DNA of 64,000 bases. Origin: Rhizobium sp. SL86 (GTDB lineage Bacteria > Pseudomonadota > Alphaproteobacteria > Rhizobiales > Rhizobiaceae). The translations under genes were made by a program, and so were the position numbers. The stretch lies in the NCBI RefSeq assembly GCF_026672545.1, contig NZ_JAPPRJ010000001.1, forward strand, positions 248,001 to 312,000, written 5' to 3'. Positions 27,530 through 40,051 of the stretch are shown here, one piece after another. The notes under the pieces are model-generated. The model saw only the letters and a program-made list of their open reading frames with translations, was not told the origin of the DNA and did no database searches. Positions within the stretch are counted from its first letter, which is position 1. Each line of letters begins with the position of its first letter.

Positions 27530-27720
27530 TGCCGGTCCGGCAGGCGGCGGACCTCTGCCGCCTCTTCACGCAGCTCTCGATCACCGCGTCTTCGGCTGCG
27601 CGGTGACCGACAATCGTTAAAATTTTATGAGTCCCTCTGGACAAGGCGAATCGTCAATGATTCACTGTCCTTACATCGCAAGCGGCAGTGCGAATCAATC
27701 ACGAGGGACCATCCAGGACC

Positions 27721-30010
<2,290 letters not shown>

Positions 30011-30036
<26 letters not shown>

Positions 30037-32986
30037 GCGACACCGTCGCCGTAAAGATCGCCCGAACCGATTTCGCCATCCGCTTGATATCCGTCTCGAC
30101 CAGCTTCAGGTTCGGCTGGTCGGCGGCGACGCATAGACGCTCGATCAGCCCCGCCGGCGCATCCTTCGGATCGAATTCATCGCCGACGCAGAGCCGGACG
30201 ATCTGCGACAGTTCCGTATAAAGAGCGAGCGCCGCAACGCAGGTCTCAAGCTCGTCGACACCGATCAGCCCCTGGCCGTGACGTTTCAGGGCGAGCGCCG
30301 TTCCGCTCGCCAGCACCTGACCCGGCTCGATCTTGTCCGCCCGTGGTGCAACGAGGCGCGCATATTGCGCGAGGAACTCGATGTCGATCAGCCCGCCCGG
30401 CATCAGCTTGAAGTCCCAGGCGTCCTTCGGCGGTTTCTCCTTTTCGATCAGCGCCCGCATCTCGGCAACATCGGCGGCAATCTTGCGGCGCTCACGCGGG
30501 CTCTCCATCACTTCCGCAATCACCGCATCCGCCTCGGCGATCAGACTGTCGTCACCGCAGATCAACCGGGCACGGCTCAGCGCCATATGCTCCCAAGTCC
30601 AGGCTTCCTCCTGCTGATATTTCCGGAAAGCATTAATGCGGGTCGCGACGGGGCCCTTGTTGCCGGAAGGGCGCAGCCTCAGATCCACCTCGAAGACGAT
30701 ACCCTCCGCGGTCGGCGCCGAAAGCGCCGCAATCAGCCGCTGCGTCAGCCGGGTGAAATAGCGCACTGCATCGAGCGGCTTTGTGCCATCGGATTCCATC
30801 GCCGTATCGTCGTAATCGTACAACAGAATCAGATCGACATCCGAACCGGCCGTCAGCTCGAAACTGCCGAGCTTTCCCATGCCCATCACCGCCACACGCC
30901 CGCCGGGATAGTCACCATGCGCCTGCCGCATCTCGTCCCGAACGGCCTTGAGCGCCTGTTCGATGACGAGATCGGCAAGATCGGTGAAGGCGCGGCCGGC
31001 CTGGATGCCGGTGATCGAACCGGTCAGCAGCCGGATGCCGATCAGGAAGCGCTGTTCGGCGGTGAAGATGCGCAGGCGGTCGAGAATTTCTTCGTAATGG
31101 CGTGCGCCGCCGACAAAGGTCATCAGCCGTTCGGCGAGATAATCACGGGTCGGGATCTCTGCCATCAGGCCGGGGTCGAGCATGCCGTCGAAGACATGCG
31201 GACGGGCGGCGATAATATCGGCGAGCCTTGGCGCCGCCGACATGATGGTGACGAGCAGCGACAGAAGGCCGGGATTGTTGCCGAGCAACGAAAACAGCTG
31301 GATGCCGGCCGGCAGCGCCTTCAGGAACCCGTCGAAACGCAGCAGCGCCTCGTCGGCCCGCTTGCTGCGGCCAAAGGCGGTCAGAAGATCCGGCATCAGT
31401 TCCGTCAGCCGCTCGCGGGCCTCCACCGATTGGGTCGCCCGATAGCGGCCATTGTGCCAGGTGCGGATCACCCGCGACATGTCGGCAGGCCGCTCGAAAC
31501 CGAGCTTGGAGAGTGTCTTCAGCGTTTCCGGATCGTCGTTCTGGCCGGTGAAGACCAGATTGCCTTCGCCGGAGGAGAGTTTCGCCTCCTGCTCGAAGAG
31601 TTTGGCGTAACGCCGCTCGACGGTGCGCAGCACACCCTCCAGCTTTGCGGCAAAGGCTGCGGTGTCAGCGAAACCGAGCATGTAGGCGATGCGCTTCAGC
31701 TCGGTCTCCGTCTCCGGCAGGCGGTGCAACTGTTCATCGCGCACCATCTGGATACGGTGCTCCACATCGCGCAGGAACCAGTAGGCCTCCGTCAACTCCT
31801 TGGCGATCTCCGGCCGGATCCAGCTCGCCGCGGCAAGGGCGGCAAGCGCCCTCTCCGTCTGCCGCTCGCGCAGGTCCGGCATACGACCGCCGGCGATCAG
31901 CTGCTGGGTCTGGGCAAAAAACTCGATCTCGCGAATGCCGCCGCGCCCGAGCTTCACGTCATGGCCCTTCACCGCAATCGCGCCATGGCCTTTATGCGCA
32001 TGGATCTGGCGTTTGATCGAATGGATGTCGGCAATCGCCGCGTAATCGAGGTATTTGCGATAGACGAAGGGCACCAGCTGGCGCAGGAACGCTTCTCCGG
32101 CGGCGAGATCGCCGGCCATCGGACGCGCCTTGATATAGGCGGCCCGCTCCCAGTTCTGCCCGCGGCCCTCGTAATAGATCAGCGCTGCCTCGACGGGCAC
32201 GGCGAGCGGCGTCGATCCCGGATCGGGCCGGAGCCTCAGATCCGTGCGGAACACGTAACCGTCGCCGGTGCGCTCCTGCAGGATGCGGATCAACCGGCGC
32301 ATCATCCGGCCATAAAATTCGGTGGCCTCCAGCGGATCGGGCAGAATGCCGGCCTCGGGCTCGAAAAAGATGACGATGTCGATATCGGAGGAGTAGTTCA
32401 GCTCGAAGGCGCCGAGCTTGCCCATGCCGAGCACGATCAGCCCCGAGCCTTTTGCCGGCTCGTCGAGGTCGTGAAGTCTCAGTTTGCCGGCGTGATGCTG
32501 GGCGAGCAGCAGGTGATCGATGGCGCTCGCCACAGCCGCATCCGCCAGTCGCGTCAGCCAGGCCGTCGTCTCGCGCGCGTGGAAAAGCCCGGCGAGATCG
32601 GCGAGGGCCAGAAGAAAGCTCACCTTGGCCTTGGCCCGGCGAAGCTCCGCCATCACCTCGGCCTCGGAGGGCGCCGTACCATCCGGGGACGGTTTCCAGC
32701 ACGGGCGCACGCGCTCGACCGCCTGTTCCAGCAGGGTCTCCAGCGGCTCGGCCAGGCTTTCTGCCACAAGCTCCGGGCGCAGCACGGCAATATCGCGGAT
32801 ATAGGGCGAGAGGGAAAAGGCCGCCGTGAAGAATTCCTTCAACACACCGCCGGACGTCAGCATCTCCGCCACGCGCGGTTCGCCTGCGGCAATCTCCTTC
32901 AAGGCCGACAGCGCCGCCTTGGCTTCCGTCTGGTTGAACGGCTTCAGCCGCGTCTCATGCAGATCCGTCAGGCGCCGCAGCGTCAT
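30011..32986 (-). CDS. glnE: Bifunctional glutamine synthetase adenylyltransferase/deadenylase
   Basis: Adds and removes AMP on glutamine synthetase in response to PII, matching nitrogen status. Two nucleotidyltransferase domains are visible: the first with GLIVLGMGKLGAFELNYSSD and downstream DLRLRPDPGSTPL, the second with VAVMGMGKLGSFELTAGSD and VDLRLRPSGNKGP. Both keep the paired Asp residues. 991 residues is standard. It is the last gene of a leftward block after the response regulator and kinase, 34 bp after the kinase stop. Its 3' end overlaps the convergent pleC gene by 26 bp. Confidence 0.95.
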
Positions 32987-33020
32987 CGTGGAATATCCTC
33001 CCCATGCTCCTCAAACCCAT

Positions 33021-34442
33021 TTAGGGCTTTTGGGCGGGGAAGACCATCGTTGCCGTCAGTCCGGGCTGTGGAGCATCCTCGCCATGAGTGGCGGAAAGCT
33101 CCAGCCGGCCGCCATGCAGGTCCATCACCGCCTCGACCAGCGACAGGCCGAGACCGGTGCCGGGTTTGGAACGGCTTTCATCAAGCCGCACGAAACGCTT
33201 GACCACTTCGGTGCGTTTTTCCGCCGGAATGCCCGGTCCGCTGTCGCAGATCGACAGGCGCAGACCGTCCGCAGCCTTCTTCAGCACCAGGCACACGGGC
33301 GCCTCGCTGCCGCTTTCGGCGGCATATTTGATGGCATTGTCGAGGAGGTTGAAGATCGCCTGGCCGATCAGTTCGCGGTTGCCGTTGACGGTCAGGCCCG
33401 GTTCGATCTCCGTCGTCAGCGAAAGCCCCGCCTCTTCCGCCACCGGCTCGTAAAGCTCGGCGCTGTCCGCCGAAATCGCCGAAAGGTCGATGCTCGACAT
33501 TTCGGCAGCGATCGATCCCGCCTCGACACGCGAGATCATCAGCAGCGCGTTGAAGGTGCGGATCAGCTGGTCGGATTCGGCAATGATGCCTTCGAGCGCA
33601 TTGCGGCGCAGGTCGTCGCGATCCTCGGCCAGCGCATCGGCGGCCTTGTTGCGCAGGCGCGTCAGCGGCGTCTTGAGATCATGGGCGATGTTGTCGGAAA
33701 CCTGGCGCAGTCCCTCGTTCAGCTTCTCGATCCGCTCCAGCATGGAATTCAGCGATTCCGACAGGCGATCGAACTCGTCGCCGGAGACCCCGACCGGCAG
33801 GCGCTGCGACAGATCGCCGGCAATGATCTTGGTGCTCGCCGCCGACATCCGGTCGATGCGTTTCAGCGCGTTGCGGCCGATGCCGAACCAGATGATCACG
33901 GCACCAAGCCCCATGATGGCGAGCGCCACCATCAACGCACGGCGCACGATGCCACGGAAACGTCCCGGCTCGCCGAGATCACGGCCAACCATCACCCTCA
34001 GGCCATTGTCGAGGAAAAACACATTGCCGGTCGCCACATGCGGCCGCCGCGGCCCAAGCTCGGTAAACGGCTCGTAGCGGAAGGGCATGTTCGTCCAGCC
34101 CTCCTTGCCGAGAATGCCCGGTTCGACGCTTGCCACATTGCCGGCCAGCATCTCGCCGCTCGGGCTCGCGATCACGTAGAGATTGGCACCCGGCTGGCGG
34201 GCCCGCCGTTCCATCACCCGGAGCAGCTGGTTGATGCCGCCGCGCTCGAAGGCGCCGCGAATCTCCGCCGTCTCCTGCAAGAGCGCCTCGCGCACCTGCT
34301 GCGCCAGCAACCGTTCGGACATCGCCGTGACGTAAACAACCAGAAAGGCCGCACAGAGGGCAAAAAGCACGATGTAAAGCGCCGACAACCGCACGGTCGT
34401 CGAACGGAACACAAGACGGATACGGCTCATGGACGGTTTCAC
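33021..34442 (-). CDS. HAMP-domain sensor histidine kinase
   Basis: 473 residues: signal-anchor helix, periplasmic domain of about 150 residues, second helix (ALMVALAIMGLGAVIIWFG), HAMP, HisKA with NIAHDLKTPLTRLRNKA, and HATPase with DNAIKYA, DSGPGIP and GTGLGLSLVEAVMDLHGG. It is the partner of the response regulator encoded just upstream (ATGA overlap). Its place beside degP suggests an envelope-stress role, but the signal is unknown. Homologous pairs lie between degP and glnE in other Rhizobiaceae, as I recall. Confidence 0.9.
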   Translation of the reverse strand: MKPSMSRIRLVFRSTTVRLSALYIVLFALCAAFLVVYVTAMSERLLAQQVREALLQETAEIRGAFERGGINQLLRVMERRARQPGANLYVIASPSGEMLAGNVASVEPGILGKEGWTNMPFRYEPFTELGPRRPHVATGNVFFLDNGLRVMVGRDLGEPGRFRGIVRRALMVALAIMGLGAVIIWFGIGRNALKRIDRMSAASTKIIAGDLSQRLPVGVSGDEFDRLSESLNSMLERIEKLNEGLRQVSDNIAHDLKTPLTRLRNKAADALAEDRDDLRRNALEGIIAESDQLIRTFNALLMISRVEAGSIAAEMSSIDLSAISADSAELYEPVAEEAGLSLTTEIEPGLTVNGNRELIGQAIFNLLDNAIKYAAESGSEAPVCLVLKKAADGLRLSICDSGPGIPAEKRTEVVKRFVRLDESRSKPGTGLGLSLVEAVMDLHGGRLELSATHGEDAPQPGLTATMVFPAQKP

Positions 34443-35197
34443 GCCTCGTCCTTGATCATGTAGCCGGCGCCGCGAATGGTCTTCAGCAGCGGCCTGTCAA
34501 AGTCCTTCTCGATCTTGGAGCGCAAGCGCGACACATGCACGTCGATGACGTTCGTCTGCGGATCGAAATGATAGTCCCAGACGTTTTCGAGAAGCATGGT
34601 GCGGGTCACCACCTGGCCGGCATTCTTCATCAGATATTCGAGCAGGCGGAATTCGCGCGGCTGCAACAGCACTTCCTTGCCGCCCCGGCGCACCTCGTGC
34701 GACAGGCGGTCGAGTTCCAGGTCACCGACCCGGTAGACCATCTCCTGTTCCGGCGTGCCCTTGCGGCGACCCAGCACCTCGACACGCGCCAGAAGCTCAC
34801 TGAAGGCATAGGGTTTCGGCAGGTAATCATCTCCGCCGGCGCGAAGGCCAGTCACGCGGTCATCCACCTGGCCGAGCGCCGAGAGGATCAGCACCGGCGT
34901 ATTGACGCCGCGTTTGCGCAATTCGCTGATCACCGACAGACCGTCGCGGCGCGGCAGCATGCGGTCGATGACCATCACGTCATAGGCGTTTTCCGAGCCC
35001 ATGAAGAGCCCGCTTTCGCCATCGCTCGCGTGGTCGGCGACGATGCCCGCCTCGCGAAACGCCTTTGTCATGTAGGCCGCAGCCTCGAGATCGTCTTCAA
35101 TCACCAGAATCTTCATGTGCGGGACAATAGCGTCCTGATGAACCCGATTGAAGGCGGATTCGGCCAACTCATCGTTTTGCGGTGTATTGGTCTGCAT
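34439..35197 (-). CDS. OmpR/PhoB-family response regulator
   Basis: Receiver domain with MKILVIEDDLEAAAYM, phospho-acceptor Asp in DVMVIDRMLPRRDG and Lys in YLPKPYAFSEL, followed by a winged-helix domain ending DVHVSRLRSKIEKDF. ATG 35197 is chosen because AGGAGG lies 5 nt upstream, giving a 27-residue N-terminal extension before the receiver. The receiver itself begins at an internal Met (35116) without a good ribosome site. The extension is acidic and unlike the family, so internal initiation remains possible. A terminator hairpin from degP ends about 10 bp upstream of the ribosome site. Confidence 0.88.
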   Translation of the reverse strand: MQTNTPQNDELAESAFNRVHQDAIVPHMKILVIEDDLEAAAYMTKAFREAGIVADHASDGESGLFMGSENAYDVMVIDRMLPRRDGLSVISELRKRGVNTPVLILSALGQVDDRVTGLRAGGDDYLPKPYAFSELLARVEVLGRRKGTPEQEMVYRVGDLELDRLSHEVRRGGKEVLLQPREFRLLEYLMKNAGQVVTRTMLLENVWDYHFDPQTNVIDVHVSRLRSKIEKDFDRPLLKTIRGAGYMIKDEA

Positions 35198-35215
35198 GAG
35201 GACCTCCTGAAGACT

Positions 35216-35251
35216 AAAAAAGGCGCCGGACCAAGCCCGGCCCGACGCCTT
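35216..35251 (-). terminator. Terminator between degP and the response regulator
   Basis: On the minus strand, outer stem AAGGCG/CGCCTT with an inner GC-rich stem, followed by TTTTTT (35216-35221). It lies 31 bp after the degP stop and directly before the response-regulator ribosome site, so it may act as an attenuator for that gene, the kinase and glnE. Confidence 0.75.
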
Positions 35252-35281
35252 CATCCTTGCGGGCGCGTTTTGGCGGACCAA

Positions 35282-36844
35282 TCAGCCCTGGTTGATCGGA
35301 AGCGCCATGAAGCGGCTGCCGCTCTGCGATTCGATCTGGAAGAGCGCCCGGGTGCGGCCATCCTTGCGGGCAGCCTCGAGAGCCTTCGTGATGTCGCTGG
35401 CAGAGCTGACCTGCTGATTGTTGACCGAGGTGATCTTTTCACCTTCGCGCAGGCCCTTGGCGGCAGCTTCGGAGCCCGGATCGACATCGGTCACCGCAAC
35501 ACCCTTGCCATCGTCGGCGGGGCCGACCGTGATGCCGAGATCGGCCAGCGCCTTTTCGCTTGACGGCTGGGCATCCGGCTGAGCCTGCGAATTCTCGGCC
35601 TTGGTCGCCTCGTCGCTGGCGAGGTTGCCCAGCGTCACCGGCAGGGACTGTGCCTTGCCATTGCGCCAGATCGATACCTCGACCTTCTGGTTCGGGCCGA
35701 TTGCGGCCACCTTCTTGGCGAGATCGCGGGCATCCTTGATCGGTTCGCCATTGACGGCCGTGATCACGTCACCCTGCTTGATGCCGGCCTTGGCGCCCGG
35801 AGAATTGTCCTGCGGGGCAACGACAAGCGCACCCTTGGCTTCCGCGAGCCCCAGCGATTCGGCGATATCCTGCGTCACCGGCTGGATCTGCACGCCAAGC
35901 CAGCCGCGTTCCACCTTGCCGTCCTTCATCAGGTCGGCGATCACGTCCTTGGCGGTCGAGGCCGGAATGGCGAACGCGATGCCGACATTGCCGCCGGACG
36001 GCGAGAAGATCGCAGTGTTGATGCCGACCACTTCGCCTTCGAGGTTGAAGGTCGGGCCACCCGAGTTACCGCGGTTGACGGCCGCATCCACCTGGATGAA
36101 ATCGTCATAGGGGCCGGAGCCGATGTCGCGGCCACGGGCAGACACGATGCCGGCGGTCACGGTGCCGCCGAGGCCGAAGGGATTGCCCACGGCAACCACC
36201 CAGTCACCGACGCGGGTCTTGGCGTCATCGGCAAACTTCACATAGGTGAACTTGCGCTTGGCATCGACCTTCAGGAGCGCGAGATCGGTGCGGCTGTCGC
36301 GGCCAACCAGCTTGGCGTCCAGTTCCGTGCCGTCATTCATCACGACGGTATAGGCCGAACCGTCGGAGACGACGTGGTTGTTGGTGACGACATAACCGTC
36401 TTCGGAGATGAAGAAGCCGGAACCCTGGGCGACCGGGCGCAGATAATGCGGACGGTTCGGATTGCGCTGGGCGCGATCCTGGTCGCGCGGGCCGCCGGGG
36501 CCTCCCGGCATCTGGTTGCCGAACTCACGGAAGAAACGCTTCAGCGGATGGTCGTCCGGCAGGTCGTCAAAACCGCGACCGCCAAAGTTGAAGGAAAAGC
36601 CGTTGCCGCTCTCGTCGGAGACGGGCGTTGCATCGGACTTGACGCGGACGGAGACAACGGCCGGGGAAACGGCGCTGACGACATCGGCGAAACTCGGAAC
36701 CTGCGGCGCAGCGACCGTTACCGGCTCAGCAAAAGACTGGTAGACCTGAGCCGGAATGCCGGTCGAGAGCATGACAGCCGCGAGGCCTGCGACGGTCGTT
36801 CCCTTCAGCACGGTTTTCAGGGAGGGGCGTCCGATCTTGCTCAT
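35282..36844 (-). CDS. degP: Do/DegP-type periplasmic serine protease
   Basis: Signal sequence (VAGLAAVMLSTGIPAQVYQ), then a trypsin-like domain with His in VTNNHVVSDG, Asp in SRTDLALLKVD and Ser in VNRGNSGGPTFNLEG. Two PDZ domains follow (about residues 290-385 and 420-515). It degrades or refolds misfolded periplasmic proteins. Start ATG 36844 has GAAGG 9 nt upstream; the frame continues to 36928 with ATG 36865 as alternative. It follows ccmH after 158 bp. A terminator separates it from the two-component genes. About 520 residues. Confidence 0.93.
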   Translation of the reverse strand: MSKIGRPSLKTVLKGTTVAGLAAVMLSTGIPAQVYQSFAEPVTVAAPQVPSFADVVSAVSPAVVSVRVKSDATPVSDESGNGFSFNFGGRGFDDLPDDHPLKRFFREFGNQMPGGPGGPRDQDRAQRNPNRPHYLRPVAQGSGFFISEDGYVVTNNHVVSDGSAYTVVMNDGTELDAKLVGRDSRTDLALLKVDAKRKFTYVKFADDAKTRVGDWVVAVGNPFGLGGTVTAGIVSARGRDIGSGPYDDFIQVDAAVNRGNSGGPTFNLEGEVVGINTAIFSPSGGNVGIAFAIPASTAKDVIADLMKDGKVERGWLGVQIQPVTQDIAESLGLAEAKGALVVAPQDNSPGAKAGIKQGDVITAVNGEPIKDARDLAKKVAAIGPNQKVEVSIWRNGKAQSLPVTLGNLASDEATKAENSQAQPDAQPSSEKALADLGITVGPADDGKGVAVTDVDPGSEAAAKGLREGEKITSVNNQQVSSASDITKALEAARKDGRTRALFQIESQSGSRFMALPINQG

Positions 36845-37002
36845 GGATTGATACCTTCTTTTCATCTTCACATTCAGACTGGAGTGCCGGCCTTTCCTGC
36901 GATCGGCCAGCGGCGGTGGATGACGCAAGATATAGGCAGCGCCACCTTAACTGCACGTGTCTGCGTGGTGAAAAGTTGGTAATGTTGCTGTGTCCGTCCG
37001 GA

Positions 37003-37620
37003 TCACTGCTTGAGGATCTGGTCCAGCTTCGTCTGTTCTTCCGGCGTCAGCAGTTTTTCCGGCGCCCGCGTCGCGCGACGGCGTGTGAGAGCAAACACGG
37101 CCCCCGCCCCAATGACAAGTAACAGGGCCGGCGCGGTCCAGAGCACCAGCGTCTTGGCGCTCAGCCGCGGTTTCAGCAGCACGAATTCACCGTAGCGGGA
37201 AACGACATAATCAATCACCTGCTGATCGCTGTCGCCGCCGACAATGCGTTCGCGCACCAGAAGCCGCAGGTCCTTGGCCAGTTCCGCATTGGAATCGTCG
37301 ATCGACTGGTTCTGGCACACCATGCAGCGCAGTTGCGCCGAGAGATTACGCGCCCGTTCCTCCAGCACCGGGTCCTTCAGCACCTCGTCCGGATTGACCG
37401 CCAGCGCCGGAAGGGGCGTGAGGAAAAGGCAGAGGGCGAGGAGGATTTTTGCCAGGTATGCGCCACGCCCCTCATCCGGCTGCCGCCACCTTCTCCCCGT
37501 AAACGGGGAGAAGAACCCAGCGGCGCGCCTTTCCACCTGTCGCGACGTCGCAAGGGGCACGTCCCCTCTCCCCGCAAGCGGGGAGAGGGTTAGGGTGAGG
37601 GGCACATTCTTCCGCTTCAT
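37003..37620 (-). CDS. ccmH: Cytochrome c maturation protein CcmH/CycL with repeat-derived N-terminus
   Basis: Thiol reductase/haem lyase component: [13 protein letters not shown] carries the CxxC motif, followed by [13 protein letters not shown] and one C-terminal membrane helix ([20 protein letters not shown]). The start ATG overlaps the ccmF stop (ATGA). Between Met-Lys-Arg-Lys and the signal-peptide core ([17 protein letters not shown]) there are about 50 extra residues encoded by an interspersed palindromic repeat (37467-37603) that stays in frame. The encoded insert is Arg/Pro-rich and would give an abnormally long n-region. The gene may still work, or start internally; no good internal ribosome site was seen. 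Confidence 0.88.
   Translation of the reverse strand: MKRKNVPLTLTLSPLAGRGDVPLATSRQVERRAAGFFSPFTGRRWRQPDEGRGAYLAKILLALCLFLTPLPALAVNPDEVLKDPVLEERARNLSAQLRCMVCQNQSIDDSNAELAKDLRLLVRERIVGGDSDQQVIDYVVSRYGEFVLLKPRLSAKTLVLWTAPALLLVIGAGAVFALTRRRATRAPEKLLTPEEQTKLDQILKQ
37467..37603. repeat. Interspersed palindromic element (about 137 bp) inside ccmH
   Basis: Near-perfect terminal inverted repeats GCCCCTCATCC / GGGTGAGGGGC bound two hairpins: TTCTCCCCGT/ACGGGGAGAA around 37491-37512 and CCCTCTCCCCGC/GCGGGGAGAGGG around 37564-37589. This is the style of RIME-like intergenic repeats common in Rhizobiaceae, but here it lies within a coding sequence. Confidence 0.8.
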
Positions 37621-39605
37621 TCCGCCGGCTCCATCAGCGCCTTCACCGGCTTGGCCCGTCGGCTCGGGGCGCCCACCCGCAGGCGGCGATCCGAGAGCGA
37701 CACGAAACCGCCGACCATCATCACCAGCGCACCGCCCCAGATGCAGAGGATCCAGGGTTTCCACCAGATGCGCACGACGATGCCGCCATCGGCCATCGGG
37801 TCACCCAGCGAGACATAGAGCTGGCTGAACCCGAAGGTCAGGATGCCGGCTTCGGTCGTCGGCATGCGACGCGCGGTATAGATGCGCTTCGACGACCAGA
37901 CATCGGCGACCGCGACACCGGCGCGGCTGACCGTGAAATGGCCACGCTCCTCGGTAAAGTTCGGGCCGACCGCCTCGCGCAAACCGTCGAAGACGAGGCT
38001 ATAACCGCCGACCGTCACCGTCTGGCCCTGCTTCATTTCGACGACGGTTTCCGTCTCGAAGGTCGTCACCGCGACGATGCCGAGCACCGTCACGCCAAGA
38101 CCGAAATGCGCCAGCGCCGTACCGAAGGCCGAGCGCGGCAGGCCCTTGAAACGGGCGAAGGCCACCGAAAAGGCAAGTTTGCCGAAGCCCGAACGGAACC
38201 AGAGATCGGCGAGCGCGCCGAGCATCAGGAAGAAACCGAGCGCCAGCCCCAGCCCCGCCATCACCGGCCCGCCATGTTCAAGATAAAACAGCACAAAACC
38301 CGCCACCAGCGACAGACCCGCCACCAGATAAAGCCGCTGCAGGGCACCGAGCAGGTCACCGCGCTTCCAGGCGAGAAGCGGACCGAAGGGCACCGCAATC
38401 AGCAGCGGGATCATCAAAAGGCCGAAGGAAAGGTTGAAGAAGGGCGCGCCGACGGAAATCTTTTCGCCCGTCAGCGTCTCGAGCACCAGCGGATAAAGCG
38501 TGCCGATCAGCACGGTGGCGGTCGAAACCGTCAGGATCAGGTTGTTCAGCACCAGCGCGCCCTCGCGCGAGATCGGCGCGAACAAGCCGCCGCTTTTCAG
38601 CTCCGGCGCCCGCCAGGCGTAAAGCGCAAAGGCGCCACCGACGAAAAAGCTGAGGATCGCCAGGATGAAGGTGCCGCGGGTGGGGTCTGTCGCAAAGGCA
38701 TGCACGGAGGTCAGCACACCGGAGCGCACCAGGAAGGTGCCGAGCAGCGACAGCGAAAAGGTGAGGATGGCCAGCAGCACGGTCCACACCTTCAGTGCCT
38801 CGCGTTTTTCCATCACGAGCGCCGAATGCAAAAGCGCGGTGCCGGCAAGCCAGGGCATGAAGGAGGCGTTTTCCACCGGGTCCCAGAACCACCAGCCGCC
38901 CCAGCCGAGCTCGTAATAGGCCCAGTAGGAGCCCATGGCGATGCCGGCGGTCAGAAAGGTCCAGGCGGCGAGCGTCCAGGGCCGCACCCAGCGCGCCCAG
39001 GCCGCATCGATGCGCCCCTCGATCAGGGCGGCAATGGCAAAGGAAAAACAGACGGAGAAACCGACATAACCGAGATAAAGCAGCGGCGGATGCACCGCGA
39101 GCCCCGGATCCTGCAGCACCGGGTTCAAGTCCTGGCCCTCCGCCGGCGCCGGATTGAGGCGCACGAAGGGATTGGAAGTCAGCAGGATGAACAGCAGGAA
39201 GGCGGTGCCGATCCAGGCCTGCACCGATAGCACCGTCGCCCGCAGGCTGTCCGGCAGGTTGCGGCCGAAGACCGCCACCATCGCGCTGAACAGCACGAGG
39301 ATCAGCAGCCAGAGCAGCATCGACCCCTCGTGATTGCCCCAGACACCGGAGAGCTTGTAGACCAACGGCATCAGCGAATGGGAGTTCTCCCAGACATTGG
39401 CGACGGAAAAGTCGGACACGGCATAGGCCCATGTCAAGGCCGCGAAGGACAGGGCGACAAGGCCGAACAGCGTCACGGAGCCGATCGGCGCCAGCGCCAT
39501 CAGCGCCGCGTCCTGGCGACGTGCGCCGATCAGCGGCAGCACGGAGAGAAGAAGCGATGTCGCAAGCGACAGAACAAGCGCGTAGTGGCCGATCTCGATG
39601 ATCAT
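37617..39605 (-). CDS. ccmF: Haem lyase CcmF/CycK
   Basis: 662 residues and about 14 hydrophobic segments. The WWD haem-handling motif is present ([19 protein letters not shown]), with conserved His-containing loops such as VWGNHEGSM and [14 protein letters not shown]. CcmF ligates haem, delivered by CcmE, to apocytochrome c CxxCH motifs on the periplasmic side. It overlaps ccmE by 4 bp and ccmH by 4 bp, so the operon ccmI-E-F-H is tightly coupled. Confidence 0.95.
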   Translation of the reverse strand: MIIEIGHYALVLSLATSLLLSVLPLIGARRQDAALMALAPIGSVTLFGLVALSFAALTWAYAVSDFSVANVWENSHSLMPLVYKLSGVWGNHEGSMLLWLLILVLFSAMVAVFGRNLPDSLRATVLSVQAWIGTAFLLFILLTSNPFVRLNPAPAEGQDLNPVLQDPGLAVHPPLLYLGYVGFSVCFSFAIAALIEGRIDAAWARWVRPWTLAAWTFLTAGIAMGSYWAYYELGWGGWWFWDPVENASFMPWLAGTALLHSALVMEKREALKVWTVLLAILTFSLSLLGTFLVRSGVLTSVHAFATDPTRGTFILAILSFFVGGAFALYAWRAPELKSGGLFAPISREGALVLNNLILTVSTATVLIGTLYPLVLETLTGEKISVGAPFFNLSFGLLMIPLLIAVPFGPLLAWKRGDLLGALQRLYLVAGLSLVAGFVLFYLEHGGPVMAGLGLALGFFLMLGALADLWFRSGFGKLAFSVAFARFKGLPRSAFGTALAHFGLGVTVLGIVAVTTFETETVVEMKQGQTVTVGGYSLVFDGLREAVGPNFTEERGHFTVSRAGVAVADVWSSKRIYTARRMPTTEAGILTFGFSQLYVSLGDPMADGGIVVRIWWKPWILCIWGGALVMMVGGFVSLSDRRLRVGAPSRRAKPVKALMEPAE

Positions 39606-40051
39606 CGGGTCGCCTCCTTCGGATCCTTCCAGACCCCCTTTTGCTTCAGCCCGTCGGCCACTTCCTTCGGCATGTAGTTTTCGTCATGTTTGGCGAGCAC
39701 GCTATCGGCCACGAAGGCGCGCGCGGGCGTCAACGTTCCCTCCGTCACCACCCCCTGCCCTTCGCGAAACAGGTCCGGCAGGATGCCGGTATAGCTCACC
39801 GGCACGCTCTCGCCGCCATCGGTCACGCGAAAACTGACCTTGGAGCCCTCGCCGCGCACGACGGAGCCCTCCTCCACCAGGCCGCCCAGCCGGATCCGGG
39901 TGCCGGGAGAAACCTCGGCCTTGGCAAGGTCGCTCGGCATGTAGAAATAGGCGATCGACTGGCTGAAGGCGAACATCACGATCAGCACCGCCGCCAGGAT
40001 GAAGCTCACGCCGCCGGCAATCACCGCCAGCCGTTTCTGTTTGCGCGTCAT
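39602..40051 (-). CDS. ccmE: Periplasmic haem chaperone CcmE/CycJ
   Basis: 149 residues: a short basic N-terminus, one membrane anchor ([21 protein letters not shown]), and a beta-barrel domain. The covalent haem-binding His lies in [14 protein letters not shown], with the adjacent Tyr. It carries haem from CcmABCD to CcmF. Overlaps ccmI and ccmF by 4 bp each. Confidence 0.95.
   Translation of the reverse strand: MTRKQKRLAVIAGGVSFILAAVLIVMFAFSQSIAYFYMPSDLAKAEVSPGTRIRLGGLVEEGSVVRGEGSKVSFRVTDGGESVPVSYTGILPDLFREGQGVVTEGTLTPARAFVADSVLAKHDENYMPKEVADGLKQKGVWKDPKEATR

Noticed and set aside
27581..27606. Inverted repeat TCACCGCG...CGCGGTGA after pepN as terminator
   Set aside because: No T-run follows, and the spacing from the gene is unremarkable; left unannotated.
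30278..33202. 974-codon rightward open frame opposite glnE
   Set aside because: Antisense shadow of glnE; composition unlike a protein and no known motif.
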